64,000 bases of DNA from Mesorhabditis belari (GCA_958450365.1 CAUEEP010000747.1:22215-86214), one strand, 5' to 3'; counted from the first letter of the stretch, positions 46,885-58,165 are shown. The notes: generated by a model not told the origin, from the letters alone. A program made the numbers and translations.

Positions 46885-47760
46885 CGTGACATCTGCTTGC
46901 CCAGGGGGTGGGGAGAAGAGGCTATTTCTGCCAACGGCTCTGCCAATAGTTCAAAAGAGAACAATAATTGAATAGAAAATGGTTAATTGAGCAATTTTGC
47001 CTAATCGATTGGGTTGTTGGCAGAAAAAAATACGTGCGACCAAATGTTGACCTCGTCAAGCATACAGCGATCACATTTTTATGAATGCCACATCCCTAAT
47101 TCATTCAATTTTAGATCTTGATGCTGGAAGCTCCATTAAGAACTCAAAGGATGAATGGGAACATTCCTTGCACGAATGGGAAATTGAAAATGGGAAATTG
47201 AGCAATTTTGAAAAATAGGGAAAGAGAGCAGATTTTGAAGAGGTTATTTCTGCCAACGGCTCTGCCAATAGTTCACAATAATTGAATGGAAAATGGGAAA
47301 TTGAGCTATTTTGAATTATTGATTGGGTTTGTTGGCAGAAAAAATACGTGCGACCAAATGTTGACCTCGTCAAGCATACAGCTATACATTTTTATGAATG
47401 CCACATCCCTAATTCATTCAATTTTAGATCTTGATGCGGGAGGCTCAAATAAGGAATCAAAGGATGAATGGGAATATTCCTTGCGTGCAAGGAATGTTCG
47501 CATTCATCCTTTGATTTCTTAAGGATGAATGGGAACATTCCTGAATGGAAAATTGAATGGAAAATGGGAAATTGAGCAATTTTGAAAAATAGGTAAAGAG
47601 AGCAGATTTTTAAAGTGAGAAATGAAGAGAATGAATGATCTTTTCTTTGATATCGCTACCGATTGATTATTTGACATCTGCTTGCCCAGGGGGGAAGGAG
47701 ACGAGGCTATTTCTGCCAACGGCTCTGCCAATAGTTCATCCAAAATCGGCTCTGCCAAAA
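46885..47760 (+). repeat. Tandem copies of dispersed repeat unit F
   Basis: A unit of about 300 bp is repeated at roughly 46980-47225 and 47275-47560: ttggcagaaaaaatacgtgc, gaccaaatgttgacctcgtc, catccctaattcattcaatt, tagatcttgatgc, aatgggaacattcc. A shorter leader, catctgcttgcccagg and cctatttctgccaacggctc-like text, occurs at 46889 and 47672. Inverted copies lie at 54300-54890. No terminal repeats of a known transposon class recognised. Confidence 0.82.
47481..47530. repeat. Imperfect hairpin at a head-to-head repeat junction
   Basis: aatattccttgc-gt-gcaaggaatgtt flanked by gatgaatggg on one side and cgcattcatc on the other pairs over about 24 bp with a few mismatches. A related hairpin, ggaacattccttgc-ac-gcaaggaatattcc, is at 54314-54344. 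Both sit where unit F meets its own inverted end. Confidence 0.75.
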
Positions 47761-47869
47761 TATTCTCTTATTTTCGGATCTCTCGTTCTTCAAAAACAAA
47801 CCGTTTGCGCTCTTCGTTTGAGCTCAAAAAGAAACCGTTTGCGCGATGCGTTTTCGCACTTTATTTTCT

Positions 47870-48640
47870 GAATAAAGTATTTATATAAATGATTTATCTA
47901 TAAACGATTTATTTATAAAAGATATAAATTATTCCACTAGCATTTAGAAATGAGAAACAAATTCGCACGGAAAACTAACGAAAAGCATTTTTTGAAAACG
48001 TGAAAACATCCATTTTTTTGGCTCTGCTGCCCTTTACTTAACTAAAATAGCTGTAAAATCTTTTAGAAAAGAGATTTCTCAAGGCGGTTTTTGTACCCAT
48101 CTATCTGTATTGGATTCAGCTTTAGCATCAGCTATAAAACCTCAAAACTTGACAAATTTCAGGTACACTCCCCAAATTTCGGAAAGAACTTTTCCATCAA
48201 CCCAATTAATCAATTAATCAATTAATCTGATGCTTGCTGCATTAGAAAGGCCTATTATTTTTCTACAGAATCAAAAAATGTTATGAAAATTTGTTTTTAG
48301 TATCATTAGTTTAGTTTAGCATTAGTTTAGTATTATAAAGTTTATATTCTATAGTTTTTATGTAGGCATGAAGTCGGATAGTCAAGAAAAGGCGACAGCC
48401 CGAAGACCCAATTTAAGCGTTTTTGATTTACATAAACCTTTTGTTGTCAATGATTGTCAATGTCAATGTCAATGCCAATCTCAATGCCAATGTCAACTAT
48501 GGCCGAATTTTGAGAATATCTGTTCAACCGATTCCTTTATAGAGGTTTTTATCGAATTTTACAAAGAAATTGTGTCTTTGCAATTAAAGTCACTTGGAAG
48601 AGTAAAATAGACTAAAATCGGGTTGAAAGTTGGCTAGTCC
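47870..48640 (+). repeat. Dispersed repeat: unit A plus unit G
   Basis: 47872-48140 is the second copy of unit A (see 2105-2365). 48150-48640 matches 59285-59790 inverted, including the hexamer tract of tgtcaa/tgccaa (48446-48498) and aagtcggatagtcaa. An 80-codon frame at 48368-48610 spans the hexamer tract, but its copy at 59.3-59.6 kb is altered, so I do not call it coding. Confidence 0.8.
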
Positions 48641-49412
48641 AACATTAAGATATTTGAGCTCAAAGTTGGAGTGCCAAAGGGGGATGGGTATCGAATAGAA
48701 TGCACTTTAAAAGAACAGGTCATGCACACGTCATGGTCTTGTAGCTTCGAGTTTAACAAATTTCGAAGTGTAATATCTTTTTTCCAGACAGGCGAATTTT
48801 TCAGTTGTCAGAATTTCTATTTTTACATGCAAGAAAAACTTTAATGGACAAAAATTTAAAAAACGAAAAACGGGCGGAGTTTTGGTGCTCAAAAGTCGTA
48901 ACATTTGAAAAAACACAGAAATTATCAAATTTTGATACTTCTTAATCCTTATCTAAAATTAAAAAGAGCTCTAGGTCAAAAAAAGCAAAATGCAAAAAAA
49001 ATGATCTAAAGCTTTAAAGATAATCAATGACTTTTGCAGTCCTTCTTATAGAATCAGAGGAAAAGTTGAAAAAACTAGAAACAGGTTTAAGGACAAGCAT
49101 TAAGAAAAGGACAAGGTTGTAAAGAGTTGACATTTAGAATATAAGTCCACTTCAAGATAGAGATCTATGACCACACATTTCAGAATCGGCGCTTGGCCTT
49201 CACAGAATCGGGGCAAACAATCGATCGAATCCCATTCATCGGACACAGCGACAACAGCAACCACTCCAGCCACCACCACCCATTCATCTGCCAATGCACA
49301 GCCCGCAACATGTTCGTTTTGAAAACATTAATCTCTAAGAATATTGAACTCTCGTCTTTCATGGTGATCTTTTTCTTCAATCTTTCTCGGTTCAAAGTCT
49401 CTCGCCCTTGAT
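48640..49412 (-). repeat. Dispersed repeats: unit H and inverted unit B
   Basis: 48640-48950 matches 57850-58165 inverted (cattaagatatttgagctca, agaatgcactttaaaagaac, cagttgtcagaatttctatt). 48950-49412 is the inverted partner of 45590-46085. 45.6-49.4 kb is therefore itself a fold-back with arms of about 460 bp. Confidence 0.82.
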
Positions 49413-50164
49413 ATCTTTTCCTTACAATTATTATCGTGCTCGTGATGTAACCAGTGTCCTCAATTCTTCCTCCATTTTTTCCGGATCCCAAGAATAAACC
49501 GCTTGAGATGTAACCAGTGTCGTAAATTTTTTTTTCCGCTCCATTGGAAATTAGTTCCCTGGAAACAATTCATCTATTGCGTGCAAACTTTAATCTCTTC
49601 GTCTTAGAAAGGAAATGGAGTGATAGATGCTTTGGTTGATAGATTGACGAGTCGTAAATACTGTAATAGTACCACAACCCCAGAATGACAGTGCGGAGTG
49701 TTGCGTAGTCTAGCTTTAAAGGAATGTGTATTTTTTGATCATTCTATCCCATTGCATTATCAGACTTGCGTTTTATAGTGAATATTTGTGGAATCACAAG
49801 GCAAAGGAATCACATCACAGAAATCACAAGGAATCACAGAAATCACCAGGCTGAGTCCATGAAGCCAAAATTGGTTTGCTAACGATGTAAACTAACGTTT
49901 TGAATAAAGTTCGTTGAGATGAGAATCTCTTAGAAAACGCTAAACATATTGCTTTGGTTAGTTCAATCACAAGGCTATTACTCACACGTTTTCACACCGA
50001 AGTTTTCAACTATTATAGCGAAACTACTTGGAATTTTCATTTCTTTTTATATTTGTATTTTTTAATATTTGAATCTGGTCTTCATGTAGTTCTGCGAGTT
50101 TCTGAATCTACTATCTACGAGTTTCTGAATCTACGCCAGAGTCTACTGGATTTCCTTTTTGCCT
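49413..50164. other. No recognised gene
   Basis: AT-rich sequence with short degenerate repeats (aatcacaaggaatcacag at 49795-49850). No motif-bearing frame seen. Confidence 0.4.
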
Positions 50165-50305
50165 GGTAAAGAGAATAACGCCAGAAACTACTGGTTTTCC
50201 ATTGGATTTTACCTTGTAAAAAGAATAAAGCCAGAATCTACTGGTTTTCCGGTGGATTTTACCTTGTAAAGAGAATAAAGCCAGAATCTACTGGTTTTGA
50301 TTTGG
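50165..50305 (+). repeat. ~51-bp tandem repeat around ccagaatctactgg
   Basis: Three units of ccagaatctactggttttcc, then ggtggattttaccttgtaaa and gagaataaag; same family as 11330-11460 (opposite strand) and 63590-63645. Confidence 0.88.
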
Positions 50306-50794
50306 TCAAATTCCGGATCAATAAACCTAGGGATCCGATGAATAAAGTAAAGGAGCAGAAGCTTTCCTGTGTCCCATTCTTACTGCATCTCTCATTCCCT
50401 GCTTTGGTTTACTAACGGTTTACTGACATTTCCATTCCCTATAGATCCACTGAAAGTCCATAAAATTCCATGCTTAAGTTTCCAAAAATGAAAAATACTT
50501 ATAAGAACAATATTATTTCAAAATTTTGTGCTAAAAGAAGTTTTATAATATTTTTCTTTACATGCATAACTCATCAAAATTTACATTTCGGTCTCAATTA
50601 TCATGCAAAACCAAACGTTTAAAAGATTTTTAGCCTATGGAAATTTAGAAAATTTATGTTTTATAAATTTCCATCTATTTTCTATCAACTCCTTCTAACT
50701 TGGATATTTTGGGAGTTTTCAAAGTATCAGTGTCAGAATGGATGCGTCTCCACTCCTGACGGCAAATAAAACCCAAACAATTTGCTTCAAATTC

Positions 50795-50935
50795 AATCCT
50801 CATTTGGTTCCCATCCGGTTCTTTGGTTTCCATTCTTTTCTCATTTGGCTCCCATTCGGTTCCCATTTACTTCCCATTTAGTTCCCATCCGGTTCATATT
50901 TGGTTCCGATTTTGTACCCATTCAGGGCCGATTCG
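50795..50935 (+). repeat. 11-bp ggttcccattt tandem repeat
   Basis: About ten degenerate 10-12 bp units of ggttcccattt/ccatccggtt. It creates repetitive frames on both strands (EPNEKRMETKEP on minus) that are not genes. Confidence 0.8.
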
Positions 50936-50965
50936 GGACAATTTTTTTAGTATTGGTTAGTCTAG

Positions 50966-51098
50966 CTCATAGTTGACGACTAGGCGCCTTTGCTTTTCAC
51001 AGTTGACATCTAGGCGTTATTATTGTTCACAGTGGACACCTATGCGCCATTAGTTCACAGTTGACAACCAGGCGCCTTTGTGGTTCACAGTGAACATC
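50966..51098 (+). repeat. GGCGCC-containing ~35-bp tandem repeat, four units
   Basis: Units of ttcacagttgacaactaggc plus gcctttg with variants; opposite orientation to 8491-8590. It runs directly into the agatagaaag repeat. Confidence 0.85.
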
Positions 51099-51345
51099 TA
51101 AAGATAGAAAGATAGAAATATATAGAAATACATTTGTTCGGAAAGTTTTAGCTGTTTAAATGAAAGGATTATTAAAATTATAAGCTGCCATTGCTTATTT
51201 TTCAAGATTATCTTTCAAGATTATCTTTCAAGATTATCTTTCTTAGGGAATCGATTAGAAAGATATGGAAAGATAGAAAGATAGAAAGATAGAAAGTTAG
51301 AAAGATATAGAAAGATAGAAAGATATAAAGGGGTAGAAAGATGCC
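51095..51345 (+). repeat. agatagaaag simple repeat
   Basis: Two blocks (51095-51125 and 51258-51345) of agatagaaag units separated by a triple tttcaagattatc repeat at 51198-51240. Same family as 10981-11300. Confidence 0.85.
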
Positions 51346-51478
51346 ATTTGTTCTTGTTGACAACAAATAAAGCAGCTTTAAAGCAGTTTTCTGAAGAGAT
51401 TTTTAGTCATAAAGTCTTGAATATAAAGCATAGACATTAGATATTTGGCTAGATATTCTTTTCAGATTTAAATTATAC

Positions 51479-52537
51479 CAGAGCAATCTTGTCCTCTTTT
51501 CCCGGGCGGGCAAATGCACTCCCCGTCCACTGGATCACACGACCACACGTCATATGATCGGCACATTCACATTGCTAGAATATTGTTGTTTTATAGGTTG
51601 GCTAGCCTGAATATTTTGAAATTGTTTTGGGAAATCATAAATGGATTTAGATAGATCACCTTTGAGCAATTGTCTCCAAAAGTACCCCGAGGAAAGCCAA
51701 TCTCACAGCTTTTCCCGGTATAACCGTGTTGACACGTGCAGCTGGGATTTGTTTTCAAAGACACTGTACTATGCGACTTATAATGGAGTTTTTGATAATA
51801 GATTTACTAATTTCCTTATGTTCACATATGTTCACATTTTTACGCAATTGATTCGATAAATTCTTAATAACATCTGTGAAAGATTACCTTCCATCTACTG
51901 GACTACACTTGGCCCCATTGTGACAATTGCAAATGCGCATGCACTCTCGCCCGTAACGGCCTGCGGGGCAAACTAAAAGAAATGGTTGAATTATAGTTTG
52001 CTTACAAATTATTATAAAACGAGAAGCCACCTTCCGAGCAAGTTGCTCCGTAATATCCAGGTGGACATTCACAGGTTCCATTCTTTGAGTCACAAATCGC
52101 TCCATGTTTACGCTCCTCGACCGGGAATGCACCCTACAAGTGAAAAGTGAGAACTTAAAAGAGTCAATCTACGTCTAAAACTAGTGCTCTACAAATAATA
52201 GTTGAATTCTAAAAACAGCTCTCCTGCTCCGTAAGCAATCGGCTCCAACAAAACCGGGCGCGCATCGGGCGAGCATTCTCCATCTCATAATTTTGATTCA
52301 TTTCTCCAGATCTCATAATTAATTATGAACACAAGTTTTTCGAATGTAAATAGCGCAGAGCTTTTACCTGAAAGAGACCAGAACACCGCACCGATGCACG
52401 CCAATCACAATCCGGACTATTCCTAAAAAACTCCGCTTGCGATTTAAACATCAAACAAACGCTTGTACATAATTGTGTCCAGTTTCCTTCAAAGATTTGA
52501 TACCCATTTTCCTTCCCAAATGGCGCGTAGTTTTCAT
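51479..52537 (-). CDS. MEGF6-type EGF-repeat protein, laminin-type EGF exons
   Basis: Minus-strand exons bounded by GT-AG. 52368-52537 encodes a Cys-containing module (NGYQIFEGNWTQLC, CDWRASVRCSGLFQ). Near 52290-52235, CAPGFVGADC. 52031-52133 gives HGAICDSKNGTCECPPGYYG, ATCSE. 51888-51972 gives CPAGRYGRECMRICNCHNGA, KCSPVDG. 51660-51741 gives CTCQHGYTGKSCE, FPRGTFGDNCS. 51479-51574 gives CDPVDGECICPPGKRGQDCS. The CP.G.YG..C pattern is that of MEGF6/MEGF10/Draper-like extracellular proteins. The last exon has its EGF signature in a different frame from its first two Cys, and splicing from the previous exon enters the wrong frame, suggesting a 2-nt loss or pseudogenisation. Function: probably a secreted or surface adhesion or scavenger-type protein. 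The 3' end was not found. Confidence 0.75.
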
Positions 52538-52964
52538 CTGTGAACCGGGATCGCTGCTAAATGCCAACTCTGAATAACGAAAAGGTATAATTTTTAATTT
52601 TTCAAGTTAGTTTTCCGCTTTTTAGGCCTTCAACTTTCGATTAGCAAGCGTCAATATTCAAGTATGTGATAAAATAAAAACCTAATAGAAATTGATGTGC
52701 TCGTTGGATTTGGGTTGTGCAGTTATCTTTGAGTTTTATTTCACAAAAATTGGGATTGGGGAAGGAGAGCAGACAAGCTAGTGCCTATATATAGAAATCA
52801 GAATTGGAACCGAAAATGGTTATTGAATCTTGAATGAAACTGGACACACTTGCACACAAGTCGTCTGCACAAGTCGTTTGTGAAATAAAGAAAATAATGC
52901 AATGCATTAATTGGAATTAGGGAAGTAGGGAAGGGAAGAGAGGGTAGAGAGGGATTTAAAGCTC

Positions 52965-53075
52965 CCTGGCTCGTTTATCCTCATCCTTATTTAGTTCCTA
53001 ACTAACTCCTTAAAGGCTCCCTTTAAAGCTCCTTTATAGTCTCTATCTAGTTCCTAGAAAGCCCCTTTATAACAA
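52965..53075 (-). repeat. Degenerate ctcctttatag / tagttccta repeat inside the EGF gene
   Basis: Complement of the ggagcttt family at 11468-11790 (cctcatccttatttagttcc, ctcctttatagtc). It lies in the long intron between the two EGF blocks. Confidence 0.75.
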
Positions 53076-53460
53076 CAGTTGAAAAGTACGAAATTCAGAA
53101 AAATTATATGATATCAAAATTTATAAAACAAAAGAAAATAACAAACCCGAGAGAAAAAGAAGAACTATAGAATTTCCAAAAACTAGAGAACATTTGAGGC
53201 ATGTCTGGCAAATATAGCTTTTAGCTGGATATTATAAACAGAAGAGCTTTTATTCCACAAAAGGGACTCAGTCTTTTATGTTAAAAATAGCTCAAAAATT
53301 CATTTTTCATCTAGTTCCTATACAACAATTAATGAAAAAAACTAAAACCTGACTAAAACCCAAGGTTCTGATTGAATCACTTACGATTCATTAATTGAAC
53401 ATTATTGCCTTCAATGGCCGCTGAAATTCTCCTTTTCTTTTTAATTCTTTTTTTCCTTAC

Positions 53461-54181
53461 CAAGAACATTTTTCCATCATTTTTTAATAGATAGCCACTG
53501 AAACACTCGCATCGATGACCACCATTCACATTTCGGCACAACTGAGAACATCCACCATTATTTGCCAGACATTCGTTCACATCTGAATTTATCATGTGAT
53601 CTTACGATTTATAAATTTAAAATTGGTTTTGGTTTACAAAAGAGAGTAATAAGACCAAAAAAGAACTGAACCGAAGCAAAGAAGTATTAGAAGCAAACTA
53701 AAAATGGTATTAGAAGTCTAAGTATTAGATTAGTTCTAGAAGGTATTAGAAGTTAGAATGGTCTAAGCCAGCTCGCCCACCTTGTAGCGTAGCAACTTAC
53801 CACTGGGCCACGTTTGGCAGCCCCTTCCCCAAAGATTTCAAGTTATTCCTTTTCATTGTTAGCTGTTTATGTTGAAAAAAGCATTCCTTTGAAGCGGTCA
53901 ATTTTTGAAAATCTTTGAAAAAACCAAAACCTTTTCACAAATGCATTCATAATCCCCATCCCTATTTCGGCACTCGAATTTACATCCAGCATTGTTGTTC
54001 ACGCACTCATGATATCTAAAGTAAGATTTGAAATCGCAATAAGTGCATCTTGCATTACCTTCACAAGTTTTCCCATCGTAAGTGAGCATGAAACCCGGTT
54101 TGCATTCACGATGGAAACTACCAGCAGTGTTCACACATAATTGAGAACAGCCAGCGTTTTCCGTTTGACATTCATCGATAT
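53461..54181 (-). CDS. MEGF6-type EGF-repeat protein, calcium-binding EGF exons
   Basis: Three minus-strand exons upstream of the laminin-type block. 54059-54181: DIDECQTENAGCSQLC, VNTAGSF, CKPGFMLTYDGKTCE, a complete calcium-binding EGF domain with the D-I-D-E-C start. 53931-54015: HECVNNNAGCKFECRNRDG, YECICEK. 53461-53582: DVNECLANNGGCSQLC, GGHRCECFSGYLL, NDGKM. Acceptors are TTTTCAG or TTTAG and donors GTAA or GTTT. Calcium-binding EGFs followed by laminin-type EGFs is the order in MEGF6. In the first domain HREC replaces the usual FxC spacing. The signal peptide and EMI-type start are not found: just upstream (54236-54895) lies a cluster of dispersed repeats, so the 5' part is either far away or lost. 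Confidence 0.82.
53762..53818 (-). other. tRNA-like A-box fragment
   Basis: On the minus strand gtggcccagtggtaagttgc resembles a tRNA A box and D arm, with a tRNA-like continuation (tacgctacaaggtgggcgag). No B box and no acceptor pairing. Probably a SINE or tRNA fragment in an EGF-gene intron. Confidence 0.35.
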
Positions 54182-54235
54182 CTGAAAAGGAGTGCTCAAC
54201 CATTTATATGGTAGCTTTTCACCACGCTACTTCTA

Positions 54236-54895
54236 AATGAATTTGTGCCTACTGCGGGACTTTGCAGAGCTATTTTGACTTGAGAAGTCGTGAAGTTTTA
54301 ACTCTTCTGTAATGGGAACATTCCTTGCACGCAAGGAATATTCCCATTGATCCTTTGAGTCCTTAATTGAGCCTCCCGCATCAAGATCTAAAATTGAATG
54401 AATTAGGGATGTGGCATTCATAAAAATGTATCGCTGTATGCTTGACGAGGTCAACATTTGGTCGCACGTATTTTTTCTGCCAACAAACCCAATCAATAAT
54501 TCAAAATAGCTCAATTTCCCATTTTCCATTCAATTATTGTGAACTATTGGCAGAGCCGTTGGCAGAAATAACCTCTTCAAAATCTGCTCTCTTTCCCTAT
54601 TTTTCAAAATTGCTCAATTTCCCATTCTCCATTCAATTTCCCATTCGTGCAAGGAATGTTCCCATTCATCCTTTGAGTTCTTAATTCAGCTTCCAGCATC
54701 AAGATCTAAAATTGAATGAATTAGGGATGTGGCATTCATAAAAATGTAATCGCTGCATGCTTGACGAGGTCAACATTTGGTCGCACATGTTTTTTCTGCT
54801 TAAACCCAATCAATAATGCAAAATTGCTCAATTTACCATCTTCCATTCAATTATTGTTCTCTTTCGAACTATTATCACAAAAGATCGATTGATTA
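54236..54895 (-). repeat. Inverted copies of dispersed repeat unit F
   Basis: Two reverse-complement copies of unit F (54345-54560 and 54650-54870) with the hairpin at 54314-54344. The left edge 54236-54312 (aatgaatttgtg, ctactgcgggactttgcaga, cttgagaagtcgtgaag) is also found at 59898-59975, where it follows unit A. It truncates or separates the EGF gene from its 5' end. Confidence 0.82.
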
Positions 54896-55660
54896 CAATC
54901 ATCGAAATGGAGGATTTCCATTGACTCATGACTTTATTATCTCTTTCAGTCTATCTAATCTCTTATGATTGACTAACTGACCAAAATGATTTATACAATA
55001 CCCAATGGCATCAATTTTCTTAGATTTAAAATCTAAAACTTCGGTTCTTTCTTTTACTCTAAATTGAAAGGGAAATGGAATGGGATGGAATGGTCAAAAA
55101 ATGCAGTCCCTGGAATTGATTACAATCATCGAAATGGAGGGAAAGATCAAAGGTGGAAAGGAGGGGAAAAGAGAGACATTTCCTTGCCATTTTTCGCCTT
55201 TTCCCTCATTTTTTCGATGTCTGCCCACTCTATTTTTTTGGAAAACCAAGGGAAATTGTCTGCCCACTCTTTTTTCTTTTTTTTCTTTTGTTTTTCTTTT
55301 TAACTGACCCCTCTCTGCTCTGATCGATTCGTTGAACGAAACGAATGAAATGAAGAAATGAAACCAAGGGAAATTCCAATAAATGGCTTTCAAGAGATCG
55401 CTTAGGAAAAGTTGATTAGGAAAGTTTATGTAATGGTAGAGTTGAGTACAATCGATGTTTAAAATTAGAAAAGATAATAAGGATCATTTGATTAATAAAA
55501 AAGTAAAGGAGTTGCCAGGAAAAAGTAGATTTAAGGTAAGTTTATATAGATTTAATTGCAATGAAGATCACGTACAAAGTAGAGAAATTGTTCAGAAATT
55601 GGTAAACCCAACTTTCCCAGTTTTCTGGCAAATTTAGAGAAATTGTATGACAGAATAACT
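54896..55660. other. No recognised gene
   Basis: Contains the doubled word gattacaatcatcgaaatgg (54892 and 55118), poly-T runs and a 60-codon frame at 55455-55637 without motifs. Confidence 0.4.
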
Positions 55661-56765
55661 GACTGAAATGTTTAGTTAAGTACATAAGCTTTAAATCAAA
55701 AGGTTAAACACAAGTTGCTTCGAATCCCATCAACAATTTCTATAATAACTTCTTGAATTATAGGTAAATTTGATAAATATTTTACCCTCTCTTGCAAAAC
55801 ACGTTCATTTTGCAGTCTTTCCTCCTAGTTCATGACTATTTTCCCACTCACTCCTAATCGCTTTCCAATTTTCACAAAAAGTTTATAAAAAAGAGTCGAC
55901 AAATTGAATCCAATTCATTTTCCCTAGCTGATCGTTTTCTTGTTCAGTTTTCTTCTCTGAAATCTTATAGAAAAAGCTGTTGGCTTTGAAGTTTTTGAAG
56001 AACGTTTTTGGCAAAAAAGAAGACAAGTTTCATTCATAATAGATTTCTTTGGAGTATTTATAGCATATTTTGAATACTAAAGCAAGCATTGCTTTCAGGA
56101 AAAATAAATACATTTTGATGTCATTCTATTTTTACATTGAATTGGCTATTTACTGATTCTATTATCGATATTAGAATAACTCTTGAAAATTTCAAAAAAG
56201 TGATGACACAAAAGACAAAAAGATGTATTCAAAGATTCTAAGAAAACCGAAGCCAAGCACTTTGGTTGGTTATCAAACACAGAAACCATGATGGAAAATA
56301 TAAAAATTATTAATTTTAAAATAGAATTTTTTGATTTTTGAAATTTGATCTTTTTATTTACTTCATAAAATCCGCATAAAAGCCTCACTGCTCGTAATCG
56401 TAAATCGCAGTCTTAAAGCGAAAAGTAAAATCTATTAGCATTTATACCCCTTTTTGGTCCCTGTCTCTCGTCCTTGCCAATTTCAAGCGTTCTAAATAAA
56501 TCTCGCGCCCTAGGGCAATATCCGTCAATGCCAACGGCTTCATGGTAGTAAAAAGGCATCCTCAGACAAGAATGTTATTTGTTCGAAAACCATCAACAAT
56601 GCGCCAACAACAAAGTTCGGGGATGCCTTAAAATTATTTTACTGAAAAGTCATGTATTAAATGTCAAATCCCCTGGCTTAGCCAATCTAAAACTCTTGTC
56701 CGCTTTTAGCAAACAAGAGGGCCTTAATTTTCTGAAAAGCTAAAATGCACCTAAAATGCTATGGG
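55660..56765 (+). repeat. Dispersed repeat units D and C, contiguous
   Basis: 55665-55995 is unit D (partner 5690-6005) and 56003-56765 is unit C (partner 2690-3465), joined within a few bases. In the left part of the window the units are in the opposite order and 2.2 kb apart, so one arrangement is rearranged or circularly permuted. Confidence 0.82.
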
Positions 56766-56920
56766 TCCGAATCATCTTCCCTTCAAAAAAGCATCGTCTG
56801 GCACATGGAGGTTGGGGGTAACTTTTTTGCAAGTGGGACCCCGTTTAATTACCCAAGTTTCCCAAAAATAGAAGAAATTTTTCCAAAAACACTTCATTGC
56901 TAATTTACATAAACAACAAC

Positions 56921-57221
56921 CTGCAGCACTCGTTGACGACAAGTTATGGGATCACATTTGCAATGCTCTCCACACTCAACTACTACGTCACAACTAGAGT
57001 TTGCCGAGTTGAGTTTCCGGATGGCCTTTTTTTGTTCCACTTTTGTAACTTTGTGCAACATGATGCTAAAGGAAAAGTAAGAAAAATAGTTTTCATGATA
57101 CCGAGGCACAGCAATTAATTGCACCCTTGCATTCGCAAGCTTTGTTGCAGCCAAGATCGTTCGGACGAATATTCTTTAAAGTTTTCACAGCATCCTCAGA
57201 GTGGCGATTTTTGGTGATATG
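56921..57221 (-). pseudogene. Pre-SET (SUV39/SETMAR-like) histone methyltransferase fragment
   Basis: Two minus-strand exons. 57102-57221 encodes KNIRPNDLGCNKACECKGAI, NCC. 56921-57065 encodes LNSANSSC, VVECGEHCKCDPITCRQRVL, Q. The C-x-C and ECxxxCxC....CRxRVLQ spacing is the pre-SET zinc cluster that precedes the catalytic SET domain in H3K9 methyltransferases. The 36-bp intron between them has GT and TTTAG ends but leaves a frame mismatch, so one base is off or the boundaries differ. No SET domain follows on this strand: downstream sequence is repeat units C and D. A SET domain of matching type lies on the plus strand at 62.2 kb. Likely a broken gene. Confidence 0.7.
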
Positions 57222-57284
57222 CTAAACAAAAAATTATCCAAGGTGCAAGCTTAAAAAGAGAAAGACAGTAACGCAATTTACCTG

Positions 57285-57650
57285 GCTGCCTAGCAACAGT
57301 CCGGTTCTAATGTTTGCTATTAATTGGGGACTTTTTGTTAGTCCAAAAGTTAGCCGAAAATTCTTTGGACACTTTGTCGTAAATCTGTTTTTTAAGCTTA
57401 TGAATTGATTAATAGTTTGCTTCAAATAGAAGATCTTTATTGCTATAAAACGTATAAAAGATATCAAGGGCGAGAGAATTTGAACCGAGAAAGATTGAAG
57501 AAAAAGATCACCATGAAAGGCGAGAGTTCAATATTATTAGAGATTAATGTTTTCAAAAACGAACATGTTGCGGGCTGTGCATTGGCAGATGAATGGGTGG
57601 CCTGGCTGGAGTTATTGCTGTCGTCGGGGTGTCCGATGAATGGGTTTCGA
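57285..57650 (+). repeat. Dispersed repeat units E and B, second copy
   Basis: Direct partner of 45395-45760. Differences are scattered; the copy ends at gtccgatgaatggg and passes into unrelated DNA. Confidence 0.82.
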
Positions 57651-57849
57651 AGAAGAATTGATTCAACCAATTCTTTTATATAACTTTTTATCGAATTTAA
57701 AGCAAAAACAAGTTTACATTTTTTACTTTTTACATTCTCTGCAAACACTTGAAGTAATCCGTCCCAATCTCGTTCAAACTTACTAATAAATTTTTTGTTC
57801 AATGGTGTTTTTTGCAACATCACGGACCAGCTGAACCAAGACAGGGACG

Positions 57850-58165
57850 ATTGTGATTAAGAAGTATTAAAATTTGATAATTTCTGTGTTTTTCAAATGT
57901 TACGACTTTTGAGCACCAAAACTCCGCCGGTTTTTCGTTTTTTTAAAATTTTTGTCTATTAAAGTTTTTCTTGCATGTAAAAATAGAAATTCTGACAACT
58001 GAAAAATGCGCCTGACTGGAAAAAAGATATTACACTTCGAAATTTGCTAAACTCGAAGCTACAAGACCCTTGTGCATGACGTGTTCTTTTAAAGTGCATT
58101 CTATTCGATACTCATCCCCTTTTGCACCCCAACTTTGAGCTCAAATATCTTAATGTTGAACTATT
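57850..58165 (+). repeat. Dispersed repeat unit H, inverted copy
   Basis: Reverse complement of 48640-48950 with few changes (ttttttaaaatttttgtc, ctactcgaagctac-like landmarks). Confidence 0.8.

Noticed and set aside
48368..48610. 80-codon frame with a Cys-Gln repeat (CQCQCQ)
   Set aside because: Created by the tgtcaa/tgccaa hexamer tract of unit G; the inverted copy at 59.3-59.6 kb differs in repeat number and surroundings.
50675..50976. Open frames rich in Glu/Pro/Asn (minus) and Pro/Ser/His (plus)
   Set aside because: Translations of the 11-bp ggttcccattt repeat on both strands.
55064..55393. Overlapping frames on both strands near 55.1-55.4 kb
   Set aside because: Low-complexity Phe/Ser and Lys/Gly/Glu translations of purine/pyrimidine-rich sequence; nothing recognisable.
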